Positions 27,355-36,482 of a stretch of DNA of 64,000 nucleotides are shown here, piece by piece. The stretch comes from Gammaproteobacteria bacterium (GTDB taxonomy: Bacteria > Pseudomonadota > Gammaproteobacteria > UBA5861). The translations under genes and the position numbers were made by a program. The stretch spans positions 209,247 through 273,246 of the forward strand of contig JAKSCV010000068.1 of NCBI GenBank assembly GCA_022360445.1, written 5' to 3'. The notes below the pieces were generated by a model, which was not told the DNA's origin, did no database searches, and saw nothing but the letters and a program-made list of their open reading frames with translations. Numbering within the stretch: position 1 is the stretch's first letter; every line of letters starts with the position of its first letter.

Positions 27355-28569
27355 TTACCCATGAGACGAATGTAAAATGCTTTCGTGTTCGAGTTTTTTA
27401 ATACGTGCCTGATCGAGACCTAGATGAGTCTTAAGAATTTCAATATTGTGCTCACCAAGCAAGGGTGCTGGGCCACCCAGGTGTTTCGGTTGATCCATAA
27501 AGTGAATGGGCATTCCGCCGATTTTAATTGTCCCCAAAATGGGGTCATCCAGAGTTCGAACTGTCTCCCGCTCAATCAGATGAGGGTGGTTCATTGCTTC
27601 GGCAACAGATAATACCGGGGCGGCCGGAATGTGGTGCTGATTGAGGGTTGCCATGGCATCTTGTGTGGATTTAAAAGAGCACATCCATGCTTCGATTTCT
27701 TTAACTAGTTGCGATAAATTTTTCAACCGGGTGTCATTCGTTGCAAACCGCTCATCTTTTTCTAATTCCGGCTTGGCCATCGCCTGACAGAGACGAGGCC
27801 AGTGCGAGTCTGGAACGGTGATGGATATATACCCGTTCTGGGTTTTAAAGTAACCCACTGGCGCATACGCACTGGAGTGAGAGCCCGAACGATGCGGCGC
27901 TATTTCACCTTTGCTGATGCTGTGTATTTCAACGTTAGCTTCATGTGCACGGAAGAGAAAGTCGATTAAAGTCGATTCAACGTAAGCGCCTTCTCCGGTT
28001 TTTTCACGCCGATAAAGTGCGGCGTTCACTGCTGCAAGTGCACTCATACCCGTGCCGCAATCGCCGAGGGCTAACCCGATCAGTGCGGGTGCTCCATCCG
28101 AATCTCCAACCATGCTGGCCACGCCGGAGTACGCTTGGCCTGTAAAATCAAATCCGGGCATATTCGAAAGTGGGCCAGACTGACCGAATGCCGAAACAGA
28201 GCACATAATGAGACGGGGATTTAATGCGCGTACAGCATCCCAGCCAAAACCCAGGCGAGCAATCGCGCCTGGGGCATAGTTTTCCACCAGGACATCGGCC
28301 TTTTTAATGAGGTCCAGAACCAGTCGTTTGCCTTCAGTTGTTTTTAGATCGACACACAGACTTTTTTTGCCTGTGTTTTGTTGAATGAAATAGCCACTCC
28401 GTTGATTTTTAACGAGTGGGAGGTACCGGCCTGGGTCGCCAGTTGGCGCGAATTCAACTTTAATGACTTCGGCACCGAGTTCAGCAAGCGATTGAGTTAC
28501 GATCGGGCCTGCAAAAAATTGCGTAAAGTCAACGACAACTAAGCCTGCCATAACAGGTTCTTTTTTCAT
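27355..28569 (-). CDS. CaiB/BaiF-type (class III) CoA-transferase
   Basis: 404 residues. Moves CoA between an acyl-CoA and a free acid. Signatures: VVVDFTQFFAGPIVTQSLAELGAEVIKVE near the N-terminus (split here only by length), NTGKKSLCVDLKT, and the aspartate region YSGVASMVGDSDG with the catalytic Asp of this class near residue 170. AGGAGG precedes the ATG at 28569; the longer frame begins at a GTG inside the ribosome binding site. It opens a catabolic block with another CaiB gene, MaoC, DUF35 and a thiolase-like gene. Substrate unknown. Confidence 0.92.
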   Translation of the reverse strand: MKKEPVMAGLVVVDFTQFFAGPIVTQSLAELGAEVIKVEFAPTGDPGRYLPLVKNQRSGYFIQQNTGKKSLCVDLKTTEGKRLVLDLIKKADVLVENYAPGAIARLGFGWDAVRALNPRLIMCSVSAFGQSGPLSNMPGFDFTGQAYSGVASMVGDSDGAPALIGLALGDCGTGMSALAAVNAALYRREKTGEGAYVESTLIDFLFRAHEANVEIHSISKGEIAPHRSGSHSSAYAPVGYFKTQNGYISITVPDSHWPRLCQAMAKPELEKDERFATNDTRLKNLSQLVKEIEAWMCSFKSTQDAMATLNQHHIPAAPVLSVAEAMNHPHLIERETVRTLDDPILGTIKIGGMPIHFMDQPKHLGGPAPLLGEHNIEILKTHLGLDQARIKKLEHESILHSSHG

Positions 28570-28687
28570 TTCCACCTCCTTTATTATATGTTTGAGGACT
28601 TTTCTTATTAGGTGCTGTTTGAAATAAGACTGTCTTATTTTGCTGAGACTCTTGTTATCCAGTCAATTAATTTTTTTGGGAAAATTG

Positions 28688-29290
28688 ATGAAAGTATACG
28701 GTGATCATAACTCTGGAAACTGCTACAAAATCAAATTAGTGTTGTCCATTCTTAATCTGAATTGTGATTGGGAGGATGTTGATATTTTAGCAAACGAAAC
28801 CCAAACTTCTATGTTTCTATCCAAAAACCCTAATGGAAAGATTCCCGTACTGGAATTAGATGATGGGCGCTGCCTTTCAGAGTCCAATGCGATTGTAAAT
28901 TACCTGGCAACTGGGAGCCCCTTATTACCGGCCGATCCGTTTCAACAGGCGAAGGTATTGCAATGGCAATTTTTTGAACAATATAGCCATGAACCTTATA
29001 TCGCTGTTGCTCGTTTTATTGCTAAGTACTTGAACATGCCCAGTGATCGAAAAAAAGAATATGAAGCAAAACAAGCTGGGGGGCATAAAGCGCTTGGAGT
29101 GATGGAACAGCGCCTGTTTGAAAGTGACTACCTGGTTGGTAAACAGCTGACAACGGCTGATATTTCGTTATTTGCTTACACCCACGTTGCGCATGAAGGA
29201 GGGTTCGATTTATCGCGTTACCCCGCCGTTGTGGCATGGATAACTCGAGTGATGGCCCATCCCGGCTATGTTGGAATGGGCCGCCACTAA
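28688..29290 (+). CDS. Glutathione S-transferase-family protein
   Basis: 200 residues from the ATG at 28688. Thioredoxin-like N-terminal domain (MKVYGDHNSGNCYKIKLVL; KNPNGKIPVLELDDGRCLSESNAI) with the conserved cis-proline (KIPVL) and SESNAI glutathione-binding loop, then a helical domain ending in DYLVGKQLTTADISLFAY. It is divergent from the upstream CoA-transferase and is convergent with the next one, the only plus-strand gene in the block. It may handle glutathione adducts or help a lyase-type reaction during breakdown of the block's substrate. Confidence 0.9.
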   Translation: MKVYGDHNSGNCYKIKLVLSILNLNCDWEDVDILANETQTSMFLSKNPNGKIPVLELDDGRCLSESNAIVNYLATGSPLLPADPFQQAKVLQWQFFEQYSHEPYIAVARFIAKYLNMPSDRKKEYEAKQAGGHKALGVMEQRLFESDYLVGKQLTTADISLFAYTHVAHEGGFDLSRYPAVVAWITRVMAHPGYVGMGRH

Positions 29291-29303
29291 CCGGTTATGA
29301 GGA

Positions 29304-30503
29304 TTATTTTGGGTGGGCTGTTGCCCCTGCATCAAGCAAGGCCTGAATGGCTTCATCATTGAACTCAAGTTCTTTCAGGATCTCCAAGCTGTGCTCACCA
29401 AGATGAGGAGCACCAAATTGAAAGCCGGGCGGATTTTTTGAAAACTTTGCCGGTGATGTGACCCGGCGGAGCCGCCCTTCTGTTGGGTGATCGTATTCTG
29501 CAAAAAAACCGACCTCTTGCAGGTGAGGGTCGTTCAGTAAATCGTCAACGGTATTCACCGGTGCGAAAGGGATATCCAGTGTTTCAAGCGCGTTCAGCCA
29601 GTCGCCAGTCGATTTTTGGCTCAGTAACTCTTCAAGTTTTGTATACAGTGCTTCAATGTGATCAGTGCGGCTCATCACGCTATTAAAACGAGGATCTGTC
29701 ACGAGTTCAGGGTGGCCGGCATATTCAAAAAAGGCTTTCCAGTGCCGGTCGGTATAGGGCATGACACATAAAAAACCATCACGGGTTTTGAACGGGCGAC
29801 GAGTCGGTGCCATCTGCCGTACATATCCGGCAGGCCCCAGGGATGGCTCGTAGGCTGGGCCAGTGAGGTGTTCCACCAGGATATACGAGGCAAGCGTTTC
29901 AAACATGGGCACTTCAATCGCCTGGCCTTCACCGGTTTGTTCGCGTTTATACAGTGCGGCGAGGATGGCCGACAGCGCCATTAATGAGCCGGTTTTATCG
30001 GCTTGAGCGGTGGGCACATAGCGGGGATCGGCATTATGGTAGCGGCCAATCAGGTCGGCCATGCCACTAATGCCTTGAATTAAATCATCATAGGCTGGGC
30101 GATCTCGGTACTGGCCTTCACTGCCATAGCCTACAGTCGTACAGGTGATGATCCGGGGGTTGACCTTGGCCAGTGTCTCGTAGGCGACACCGAGTTTCGC
30201 TGCGGGTTTCGGCCGGTAGTTGTGAATGACCACATCGGACTTTTTAACCAGTTTGTGCAGCACATCAGCAGAGCCTGGTTTTGTCAGGTCCAGTACGATG
30301 CCGCGTTTATTGCGGTTCATATTCATGAACAACGCGGCCATCCCCGGTGTTTTGGTGGTCGCAATGTTGCGGGTGGTATCTCCGGTGGGCGGTTCGATTT
30401 TTATGACCTCGGCATCCCAGTCTCCCAATAATTGGGAAATGTAAGGACCTAGGATAACGGAACTCATGTCCAGTACACGGACACCTGCTAGTGGACCACT
30501 CAA
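29304..30503 (-). CDS. CaiB/BaiF-type (class III) CoA-transferase
   Basis: 399 residues. Class III CoA-transferase with VRVLDMSSVILGPYISQLLG, NMNRNKRGIVLDLTK, HNYRPKPAAKLG and the catalytic aspartate region around DLIQGISGMADLIGR. Start appears to be TTG at 30503 with GAGGAG 10 nt upstream. It shares class and length with the protein at 27355-28569 but the two sequences differ clearly, so they are not a recent duplication. The MaoC gene lies 159 nt upstream. Probable role is CoA activation of a carboxylic acid for the nearby beta-oxidation-like enzymes. Confidence 0.92.
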   Translation of the reverse strand: MSGPLAGVRVLDMSSVILGPYISQLLGDWDAEVIKIEPPTGDTTRNIATTKTPGMAALFMNMNRNKRGIVLDLTKPGSADVLHKLVKKSDVVIHNYRPKPAAKLGVAYETLAKVNPRIITCTTVGYGSEGQYRDRPAYDDLIQGISGMADLIGRYHNADPRYVPTAQADKTGSLMALSAILAALYKREQTGEGQAIEVPMFETLASYILVEHLTGPAYEPSLGPAGYVRQMAPTRRPFKTRDGFLCVMPYTDRHWKAFFEYAGHPELVTDPRFNSVMSRTDHIEALYTKLEELLSQKSTGDWLNALETLDIPFAPVNTVDDLLNDPHLQEVGFFAEYDHPTEGRLRRVTSPAKFSKNPPGFQFGAPHLGEHSLEILKELEFNDEAIQALLDAGATAHPK

Positions 30504-30662
30504 GATGAAACTCTCCTCGTTATTGTTAGCCGGATGGACTCAAGCCTTCCGATGGGTTCGATAGTCAAAGGACTCGGATTATACATAGGTTTATTGGTTC
30601 TACCTATTCGGTTTAAATCAGCCATAAACACATGTTGCGATCACTCAGTGGGTCAGGCGGAT

Positions 30663-31040
30663 CTATGAGGCAGCTTTTATTTCTGCAGTGCCTTTGATAA
30701 CAATTTGCCCGTCTTGGTTTTTCACCCAAACATCATAGACTTGGCCGGAACCTTCTTTTAGTTCCCCCCCGCCGGTAACGGTGTCGTCAATGCGAACGGG
30801 TGAAACAAAGCGGATATCCAGATGGACACGGTTCACAACGCCCGCGCCGAGAGTTTTTTTCAGTGACTGCCAAATCAGTGCTAAAGACATGGTGCCATGT
30901 GCAATGATGCCGCCCATTGGGCTTTTGGCGGCAAATTCTTTGTCCACATGAATGGGGTTGTAATCCTGGGTGACGTCCGCGTAGTTGAGAATTGATTCAA
31001 AATCGACATGATTGCTTGCGGGTTCTAATACTTTTTGCAT
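30663..31040 (-). CDS. MaoC-family enoyl-CoA hydratase subunit (catalytic)
   Basis: 125 residues with a single hot-dog domain. The hydratase-2 motif is seen as QDYNPIHVDKEFAA with the catalytic Asp and His, and GGIIAHGTMSLAL follows. The start is ATG at 31040 with GAGGAG upstream. A second, shorter MaoC-like gene lies 11 nt upstream and looks like a non-catalytic partner, so the enzyme is probably a heteromer as with ChsH1/ChsH2. It would hydrate the double bond of an enoyl-CoA in the catabolic route of this block. Confidence 0.9.
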   Translation of the reverse strand: MQKVLEPASNHVDFESILNYADVTQDYNPIHVDKEFAAKSPMGGIIAHGTMSLALIWQSLKKTLGAGVVNRVHLDIRFVSPVRIDDTVTGGGELKEGSGQVYDVWVKNQDGQIVIKGTAEIKAAS

Positions 31041-31051
31041 GATTGTTCTCC

Positions 31052-31453
31052 TCACTCGGCGACCAGTGATGTCATCACGCCGGTGAACAGCAGCTCACCG
31101 GTATCTTTGCTGTGTGTGCGTGTTTCTGAGTAAGCCCATTTTCGGCCTTTACGAATTTTTTTGTCGATGCAACGCACTTCGGTGACTAAGGTTTCACCAA
31201 TACGTGGCATGCGGTGTATGTCGAAAGACTGTCCGCCATGAACGCCTCCAGGAGGGCGTGGGGATTGATGCGTCAGAATGGCATCCACAGCAATCATCGC
31301 CGTCATGCCAGGTGGCATTACGCCGGGTTCGTTGTCATCCGGATAAACGGTACGCCATTTGTTTACGGTTTCCTCGTCAACCGTGAATTCTGATTCACCG
31401 TACAGTTTTCCCGGCTCGTAATAATCGTATGTAAAAAGCTGCTCTTCTGTCAT
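31052..31453 (-). CDS. MaoC/FAS1-like dehydratase partner subunit
   Basis: 133 residues with a hot-dog fold pattern similar to the N-terminal FAS1-type dehydratase domain (YGESEFTVDEETVNKWRTVY, then VHGGQSFDIHRMPRIGETL and KKIRKGRKWAYSETRTH). It lacks the D-x-N-P-x-H catalytic motif, so it is likely the structural or substrate-binding half of a heteromeric hydratase with the 30663-31040 product. Its neighbours are 11 nt downstream (MaoC) and 9 nt upstream (DUF35), a tight operon. Confidence 0.85.
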   Translation of the reverse strand: MTEEQLFTYDYYEPGKLYGESEFTVDEETVNKWRTVYPDDNEPGVMPPGMTAMIAVDAILTHQSPRPPGGVHGGQSFDIHRMPRIGETLVTEVRCIDKKIRKGRKWAYSETRTHSKDTGELLFTGVMTSLVAE

Positions 31454-31462
31454 AAGTGCCTC

Positions 31463-31888
31463 TTATTCTGCAGGTTCAACTTGTGGGATTTTGTAGTCGG
31501 AACCGTCCCGGGTTTCAAAAATTACCCACACGGGCATGCCGATATAGACGCGCTCTGGTGGGCAATTAAGAATATTGGCGGTGATCCGGAATCCTTCTGC
31601 CATGTCAACCATAGCAATGGGGTAGGGGGTGTCATCCTTGAAAGCCGCATTAGGGGCTCTATGGATAATCGAATACGTAAAAACAGATCCCTGCCCACTG
31701 GATTCCCGCCAGTCGAGGTTTTTCTGGTGACATTTCCGACAAACAGAACTGGGCACAAACTGGGGTGTTTGGCAATCAAGACAATACTGATAAAGAAGTT
31801 TATTGCGGTTAGCGGCCTCCCAGAAAGCCTGAGTATGCGGCTTGGGTTCAATACCCGGTTTATTGGGCTTTTGTACGGGTGTATTCAT
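31463..31888 (-). CDS. DUF35 zinc-ribbon/OB-fold protein
   Basis: 141 residues. A rubredoxin-like zinc ribbon (YQYCLDCQTPQFVPSSVCRKC, two CxxC pairs) precedes an OB-fold (GSVFTYSIIHRAPN, PYPIAMVDMAEGFRITANIL). DUF35 proteins form complexes with thiolase-like or acyl-CoA enzymes; the Ltp2 aldolase of steroid side-chain breakdown needs such a partner. Here the start codon overlaps the stop of the thiolase-like gene as ATGA, so the two are coupled and probably form a complex. Confidence 0.92.
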   Translation of the reverse strand: MNTPVQKPNKPGIEPKPHTQAFWEAANRNKLLYQYCLDCQTPQFVPSSVCRKCHQKNLDWRESSGQGSVFTYSIIHRAPNAAFKDDTPYPIAMVDMAEGFRITANILNCPPERVYIGMPVWVIFETRDGSDYKIPQVEPAE

Positions 31889-33045
31889 GATGCGTCTCCC
31901 AAAACAAGTGAACAGTGCGCAGAAAAGATACCACCCTGGTTATGGGCAAAGGCCAGTTCAGCATCTTGTACTTGCCGCTGATCGGCTTCGCCGCGTAGCT
32001 GCCGAACGGCTTCGACGACATGCCAAAGGCCACCGGCTGCGCCTGATGAGCCAAATGAGAGCAGGCCACCATGCGTATTTGTGGGCAATGCCCCCCCAAT
32101 CTCCAGTTCACCAGTTAACGCTGCTTCACCAGAAGCGCCGCGCTCATAGAATCCCATGGATTCAAGTTGAATTAACAGTGTGCTGGTAAAGCAATCGTAA
32201 ATCTCCGCAACATCGATGTCTTGCGGTGCCACCCCAGCTTTCTTGAATGCGGCTTCGGCCGAAAATTTGCAGCCAAAATGATCCAGTGTCTCGGGTGCCA
32301 TCATGATGTGTTCATGCGTATGTCCCTGGCCTGAGCCCAATATCGTGATGGGTTTTTTGCGCAGATCCGGGGCGGTATCTGCCGCGCTGACGACGACAGC
32401 ACCACCACCATCAGAAATCAGGCAGCAATCGAGCATATGAAGCGGTTCGGCGATCATTTTTGAATTAAGCACATCATCAATTTCAATCGGTTTTTGCATA
32501 TGTGCGTCAGGGTGAAGCGCCGCGTGCTTGCGACAGGTGACGGCAGCGGCTGCAAAGTGCTCGTTAGTCAAACCGTAGTCATGCATGTATCGTTGAGCCA
32601 CCATGGCATAGCTGGCTGGTACGGTGATGCCGAACGGATTTTCAAATTCCGGGTGGCCGACCATGCTGGAAATCACTGAAACGACGTTGCTGCCATGGCC
32701 TGTCACGCGATTATCGCCTGTTACACATAAAACATGTTGACAATAGCCCGCTTCGACGAGTGCAGCGGCTTCCTGGATAAGCATGGTCCCTGTGGCGCCG
32801 CCCATGGAAATGGACGAGAGGTGAGCGGGCCGAATGCCGACATCCTCACAAAAGACGGATCCCAGCATGATATGGGGCAGTGTGGTGGCATAGGCGGTCA
32901 GCACGCCGTCAATATCGCTGAGTTTAAGACCGGCGTCCTCCACGGCACCGATACCTGATTCGGCGTGGATGGACATGCAGGTACTGCCCTCCAATACGCC
33001 AACTTGGGTGTTGTAGACACCACTGACGACTGCTTTTTTTATCAT
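31885..33045 (-). CDS. Thiolase-like protein without the nucleophilic cysteine (Ltp2/SCP-x type)
   Basis: 386 residues with the thiolase fold (SCP-x/Ltp group). The position that holds the acylated cysteine in thiolases (CxSG) reads GGATG here, with Gly83 in its place, and the C-terminal GHP motif reads GSSGAAGG. It therefore should not act as a normal thiolase. Ltp2-type proteins with this change act as retro-aldolases when complexed with a DUF35 protein, and a DUF35 gene overlaps this one. The start is ATG with AGGAGG. Likely role: retro-aldol cleavage of a hydroxyacyl-CoA made by the MaoC pair; the substrate (steroid, terpenoid or other branched acid) is not known. Confidence 0.85.
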   Translation of the reverse strand: MIKKAVVSGVYNTQVGVLEGSTCMSIHAESGIGAVEDAGLKLSDIDGVLTAYATTLPHIMLGSVFCEDVGIRPAHLSSISMGGATGTMLIQEAAALVEAGYCQHVLCVTGDNRVTGHGSNVVSVISSMVGHPEFENPFGITVPASYAMVAQRYMHDYGLTNEHFAAAAVTCRKHAALHPDAHMQKPIEIDDVLNSKMIAEPLHMLDCCLISDGGGAVVVSAADTAPDLRKKPITILGSGQGHTHEHIMMAPETLDHFGCKFSAEAAFKKAGVAPQDIDVAEIYDCFTSTLLIQLESMGFYERGASGEAALTGELEIGGALPTNTHGGLLSFGSSGAAGGLWHVVEAVRQLRGEADQRQVQDAELAFAHNQGGIFSAHCSLVLGDAS

Positions 33046-33087
33046 TCATCCTCCTAATTTACTTTAAAAGGCAAACTTAACTTATTA

Positions 33088-34209
33088 TTAGTAATAAGAA
33101 ATATTGTTCTTCAAGTGATTGAGTTGCTCAATTGTGCCTTCAACCAGCTCTTGCATGATCTTCGCAGCAGGTTTCCGCTTTTTCAACATGCCGGATATTT
33201 GCCCTGCGGGGTTAAGAATCAAATCATGTCGCCCGGCTTTTTGCGCCGCAGCAGTAAAGTCTTCCATCAAGATACGCTGGTAGGGTGTGGGCAATGGGTC
33301 CAGATTAGAGTCTGCCCAGGCTTTGGAGACCTCGTTGTGAAAGACTCGTACGGTTTTTCCTGTCCAGATTCGGCTCACTTCAAACTCCTGTGAGTTACCA
33401 GCCAGAATTTGATTCTTATTAGTATCGTAAATTTCGCATTCTTCTGCGACCAAAAATGCCGTGCCTATCCACACGGCCTGGGCTCCCAGTGCTAAGCTGG
33501 CCGCAATGCCCCGGCCATCGGCAATACCACCGGCGGCAATTACTGGTGTTGGGCTGATTTCGTCGACTACCTGGGGAATCAATGGAAATGTTGAAACACG
33601 CCCGGTATGGCCGCCAGCCTCACTGCCTTGCGCAATCACAGCGTCTACACCCGATTTGCACTGTCGAATCGCATTGCGCACGGACCCTGATAGTCCCAGG
33701 ACTTTCATGCCCTGGGTATGTCCGGGTTCAACAATGACTTTAGGATCACCCAGGCCCGCAGCAAAAATCGGCACTTTCTCATCAAGAATAACGTCAATCA
33801 CCGTTTTGGCGTATTCATTATCAACGACGATGTCGTCCTCCGGGTAAGCCTCCGGAAGGTCAAATTTTGTGATCAATTCTTTTACGAACGCGACATGCTC
33901 CGGGTAGTCTTTTATCAACTGCTCTCTGACACCTTGCCGGGTAGGGGCGGATGCGGATATTTTCGCAGGTAAAAGCAAGTCAACGCCGAAAGGCTTATCC
34001 GTCAAAGAGCGCACTTCATGGATGCGACGACGAGTTTCTTCTGGGCTCAGCCCGGAGCAGCCCATAATGCCCGCTCCACCAGCCTCAGAGACGGCTGCGA
34101 CCAGTTTGGGTGGCGTGGCCCGGCCGGCCACCCCCATGCCAGCAAGTAAAATAGGGTATTCTATTGAGAGTTCGTCGCAAAATGCGTTGTGGAAAGTTGG
34201 TTTATTCAT
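33088..34209 (-). CDS. Nitronate-monooxygenase-family flavoprotein
   Basis: 373-residue FMN-binding TIM-barrel protein. Markers: YPILLAGMGVAG, AVSEAGGAGIMGCSG, GVDAVIAQGSEAGGHTG and VIAAGGIADGRGIAASLALGA. Members include nitronate monooxygenases, enoyl reductases, and IpdC of steroid ring breakdown. Given its place at the head of the thiolase-like/DUF35/MaoC unit (gap 42 nt), a reductase or oxidase acting on a CoA ester is more likely than nitronate detoxification. That is an inference from context. Confidence 0.88.
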   Translation of the reverse strand: MNKPTFHNAFCDELSIEYPILLAGMGVAGRATPPKLVAAVSEAGGAGIMGCSGLSPEETRRRIHEVRSLTDKPFGVDLLLPAKISASAPTRQGVREQLIKDYPEHVAFVKELITKFDLPEAYPEDDIVVDNEYAKTVIDVILDEKVPIFAAGLGDPKVIVEPGHTQGMKVLGLSGSVRNAIRQCKSGVDAVIAQGSEAGGHTGRVSTFPLIPQVVDEISPTPVIAAGGIADGRGIAASLALGAQAVWIGTAFLVAEECEIYDTNKNQILAGNSQEFEVSRIWTGKTVRVFHNEVSKAWADSNLDPLPTPYQRILMEDFTAAAQKAGRHDLILNPAGQISGMLKKRKPAAKIMQELVEGTIEQLNHLKNNISYY

Positions 34210-34354
34210 AATAATCCCCGGGCGGCAATGTCCAGTTTTATTTTGGATTGTATTTTTAATGGTTCATGTTTTAATTATTTAATCTATCTTGAAATGACGT
34301 TGGCTTCCAGTTTTCGATAGATCGCTTTATGTATTGATTAAGATGATTTTTTAA

Positions 34355-35203
34355 ATGAGTCACTTTAAAGAAAATATCTATGAAGAAGTAAAAAAAGCCC
34401 TGCATGAAGATGTCGGCAGTGGTGATGTGACAGCAATGTTGATTGCTGAGAATGCACATTCAGAAGCACGGGTAATCACGCGTGAAGCCGCAACCCTGGC
34501 AGGTGTTGATTGGTTTAATGAGGTCTTTCATCAGCTGGATGAGAGTATTTCGATCCAATGGTTTGCCAACGATGGGGACGCTGTGCAGGCGGATCAAACA
34601 TTGTGCAAACTCTCTGGGCCCTCGCGAACCATTTTAACCGGTGAGCGAACAGCACTGAACTTTCTGCAAACATTATCGGGAACGGCAACCTGTGTTGCAG
34701 CTTATGTTGCCGCGGTTGCTCATACTTCCGTTAAGCTGCTGGACACGCGTAAAACTATTCCAGGTATGCGCCAGGCGCAAAAGTACGCAGTTCAATGCGG
34801 CGGCGGTTATAACCATCGCATCGGTCTTTTTGATGCCTTTCTTGTTAAAGAAAATCACATCATGGCAGCCGGTGGAATGGCCGCAGCGGTCGCGCGTGCG
34901 CGTGAGATTAACCCAAATCTTCTATTGGAAGTTGAAGTGGAATCAATGGCAGAATTGGAACAGGCGATCAACGCTTCGGTTGACCGTGTGCTACTGGATA
35001 ACTTCAATCTGGCGATGTTGAAAGATGCGGCCGCTTTTAGTGCCGGGCGTGTGGAACTTGAGGCTTCTGGTAATGTATCACTGGAAACACTGGCTGACAT
35101 TGCAGAGACAGGTGTCGACTATATCTCCATTGGCTCATTGACGAAACATATTCAAGCCATCGATTTATCCATGCGCTTCAGTGGATCTGACTTTAGTGAA
35201 TAA
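34355..35203 (+). CDS. nadC: Nicotinate-nucleotide pyrophosphorylase (quinolinate phosphoribosyltransferase)
   Basis: 282 residues. Makes nicotinate mononucleotide from quinolinate and PRPP in NAD synthesis. Clear signatures: LHEDVGSGDVTAMLI, GERTALNFLQTLSG, LLDTRKTIPGMRQAQKYAV, GGGYNHRIGLFDAFLVKENHI and EVEVESMAELEQAI. Normal length. It starts a same-strand run nadC-moeA-nitroreductase-thiE with short gaps (20 nt to moeA), all linked to cofactor metabolism. Confidence 0.97.
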   Translation: MSHFKENIYEEVKKALHEDVGSGDVTAMLIAENAHSEARVITREAATLAGVDWFNEVFHQLDESISIQWFANDGDAVQADQTLCKLSGPSRTILTGERTALNFLQTLSGTATCVAAYVAAVAHTSVKLLDTRKTIPGMRQAQKYAVQCGGGYNHRIGLFDAFLVKENHIMAAGGMAAAVARAREINPNLLLEVEVESMAELEQAINASVDRVLLDNFNLAMLKDAAAFSAGRVELEASGNVSLETLADIAETGVDYISIGSLTKHIQAIDLSMRFSGSDFSE

Positions 35204-35223
35204 ACATAACGCGGGAAACAGCC

Positions 35224-36468
35224 ATGGCGAGTAACACGGAATGTGCGCCACCCGGCAGTGGGCTCAATCCGATTGATGTGAGCTTAAATTATTTGCTGTC
35301 GCAGGTGACTGCTTTAACAGCCTATGAAGAAGTCAATCTACCCGCGGCACTAAAACGCATCTTAGCTGCCCCGGTGACATCAACGGTTAACATTCCACCA
35401 TGGGATAACAGCGCCATGGACGGCTACGCGATTGCAACCCAAGATCTCACGCTTAAAGGGGAAACGCGTCTGCCAGTTTCCCAACATATTCCCGCAGGTC
35501 ACGTGGGCCTGCCGCTCGCATCGGGTACAGCAGCGAGGATCTTTACCGGTGCACCGATTCCAAAAGGTGTTGATGCCGTTGTGATTCAAGAGCAATGTCA
35601 GCGGGAAGGGGAGCTGGTCCGCTTTTCGGTCAACGTGCAGCCCGGAGATAACATCCGACGCCTTGGCGAGGCGGTTAAACAAGGGCAGGAAGTGCTTTCG
35701 AAAGGTCTTTTCGTCCAACCACAGCATGTTGGAATGGCGGCTTCCGTTGGTGTACGAACGTTGTCTGTGGTACGACGACCCAAAGTGGCCATTTTTTCGA
35801 CCGGTGATGAGCTTGTTCAACCAGGGCAGGTGCTGGGAGAAGGAGCGATCTACGACAGTAACCGGCCCACTCTCGAGGCGTTACTGGAGGCCGCAGGCTG
35901 TGAGGTACTGGATTTCGGTCATGCGGTTGACGATGTTGACACTATTACAGATCTGCTTGGTCGTGCCAGCCAGGTTGCTGACTTAATCATCAGCAGTGGC
36001 GGGGTATCTGTCGGTGAAGAAGATCATGTCAAACCCGCTGTAGAAAAACTCGGGACGCTTTTGCTCTGGAAAATTGCGATTAAGCCCGGTAAACCTCTGG
36101 CTTATGGAACAGTCAAGGGCACGCCTTTTTTTGGCGTACCAGGCAATCCCGTGGCGCTGTTTGTTACATTTGCGGTTTTTATTCGGCCTTATATTCTGAA
36201 AATGCTATCAGCACAATGCATTGCTACACCGTCTTACCCATTGCCACTTGGGTTCGCTTGGAAAAATAAGGGACAACGGCAGGAATTTGTGCGCGTACAA
36301 TGTGTAACGAATGCCGATGGCAAACGCTATCTGATGAATTACCCTAACCAATCGTCCGGCGTTTTAACGTCTGTGGTCTGGGCCGATGGTCTTGCGGTTA
36401 TTCCTAAGGACTCTGTGTTGTCAGAGGGTGATACGGCTGAATATTGGCCTTTTTCCGCCCTACTTTAA
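35224..36468 (+). CDS. moeA: Molybdopterin molybdenumtransferase MoeA
   Basis: 414 residues. Inserts molybdate into adenylylated molybdopterin to complete the cofactor. Signatures: IPPWDNSAMDGYAI, GTAARIFTGAPIPKGVDAVVIQE, KVAIFSTGDEL, IYDSNRPTL, ISSGGVSVGEEDHVK and PGKPLAYG...FGVPGNPVA. Normal length and domains. It has 20 nt from nadC and 14 nt to the nitroreductase. Other molybdenum-cofactor genes (moaABCDE, mog) are not in the window. Confidence 0.96.
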   Translation: MASNTECAPPGSGLNPIDVSLNYLLSQVTALTAYEEVNLPAALKRILAAPVTSTVNIPPWDNSAMDGYAIATQDLTLKGETRLPVSQHIPAGHVGLPLASGTAARIFTGAPIPKGVDAVVIQEQCQREGELVRFSVNVQPGDNIRRLGEAVKQGQEVLSKGLFVQPQHVGMAASVGVRTLSVVRRPKVAIFSTGDELVQPGQVLGEGAIYDSNRPTLEALLEAAGCEVLDFGHAVDDVDTITDLLGRASQVADLIISSGGVSVGEEDHVKPAVEKLGTLLLWKIAIKPGKPLAYGTVKGTPFFGVPGNPVALFVTFAVFIRPYILKMLSAQCIATPSYPLPLGFAWKNKGQRQEFVRVQCVTNADGKRYLMNYPNQSSGVLTSVVWADGLAVIPKDSVLSEGDTAEYWPFSALL

Positions 36469-36482
36469 AGGAGAGAATCATT

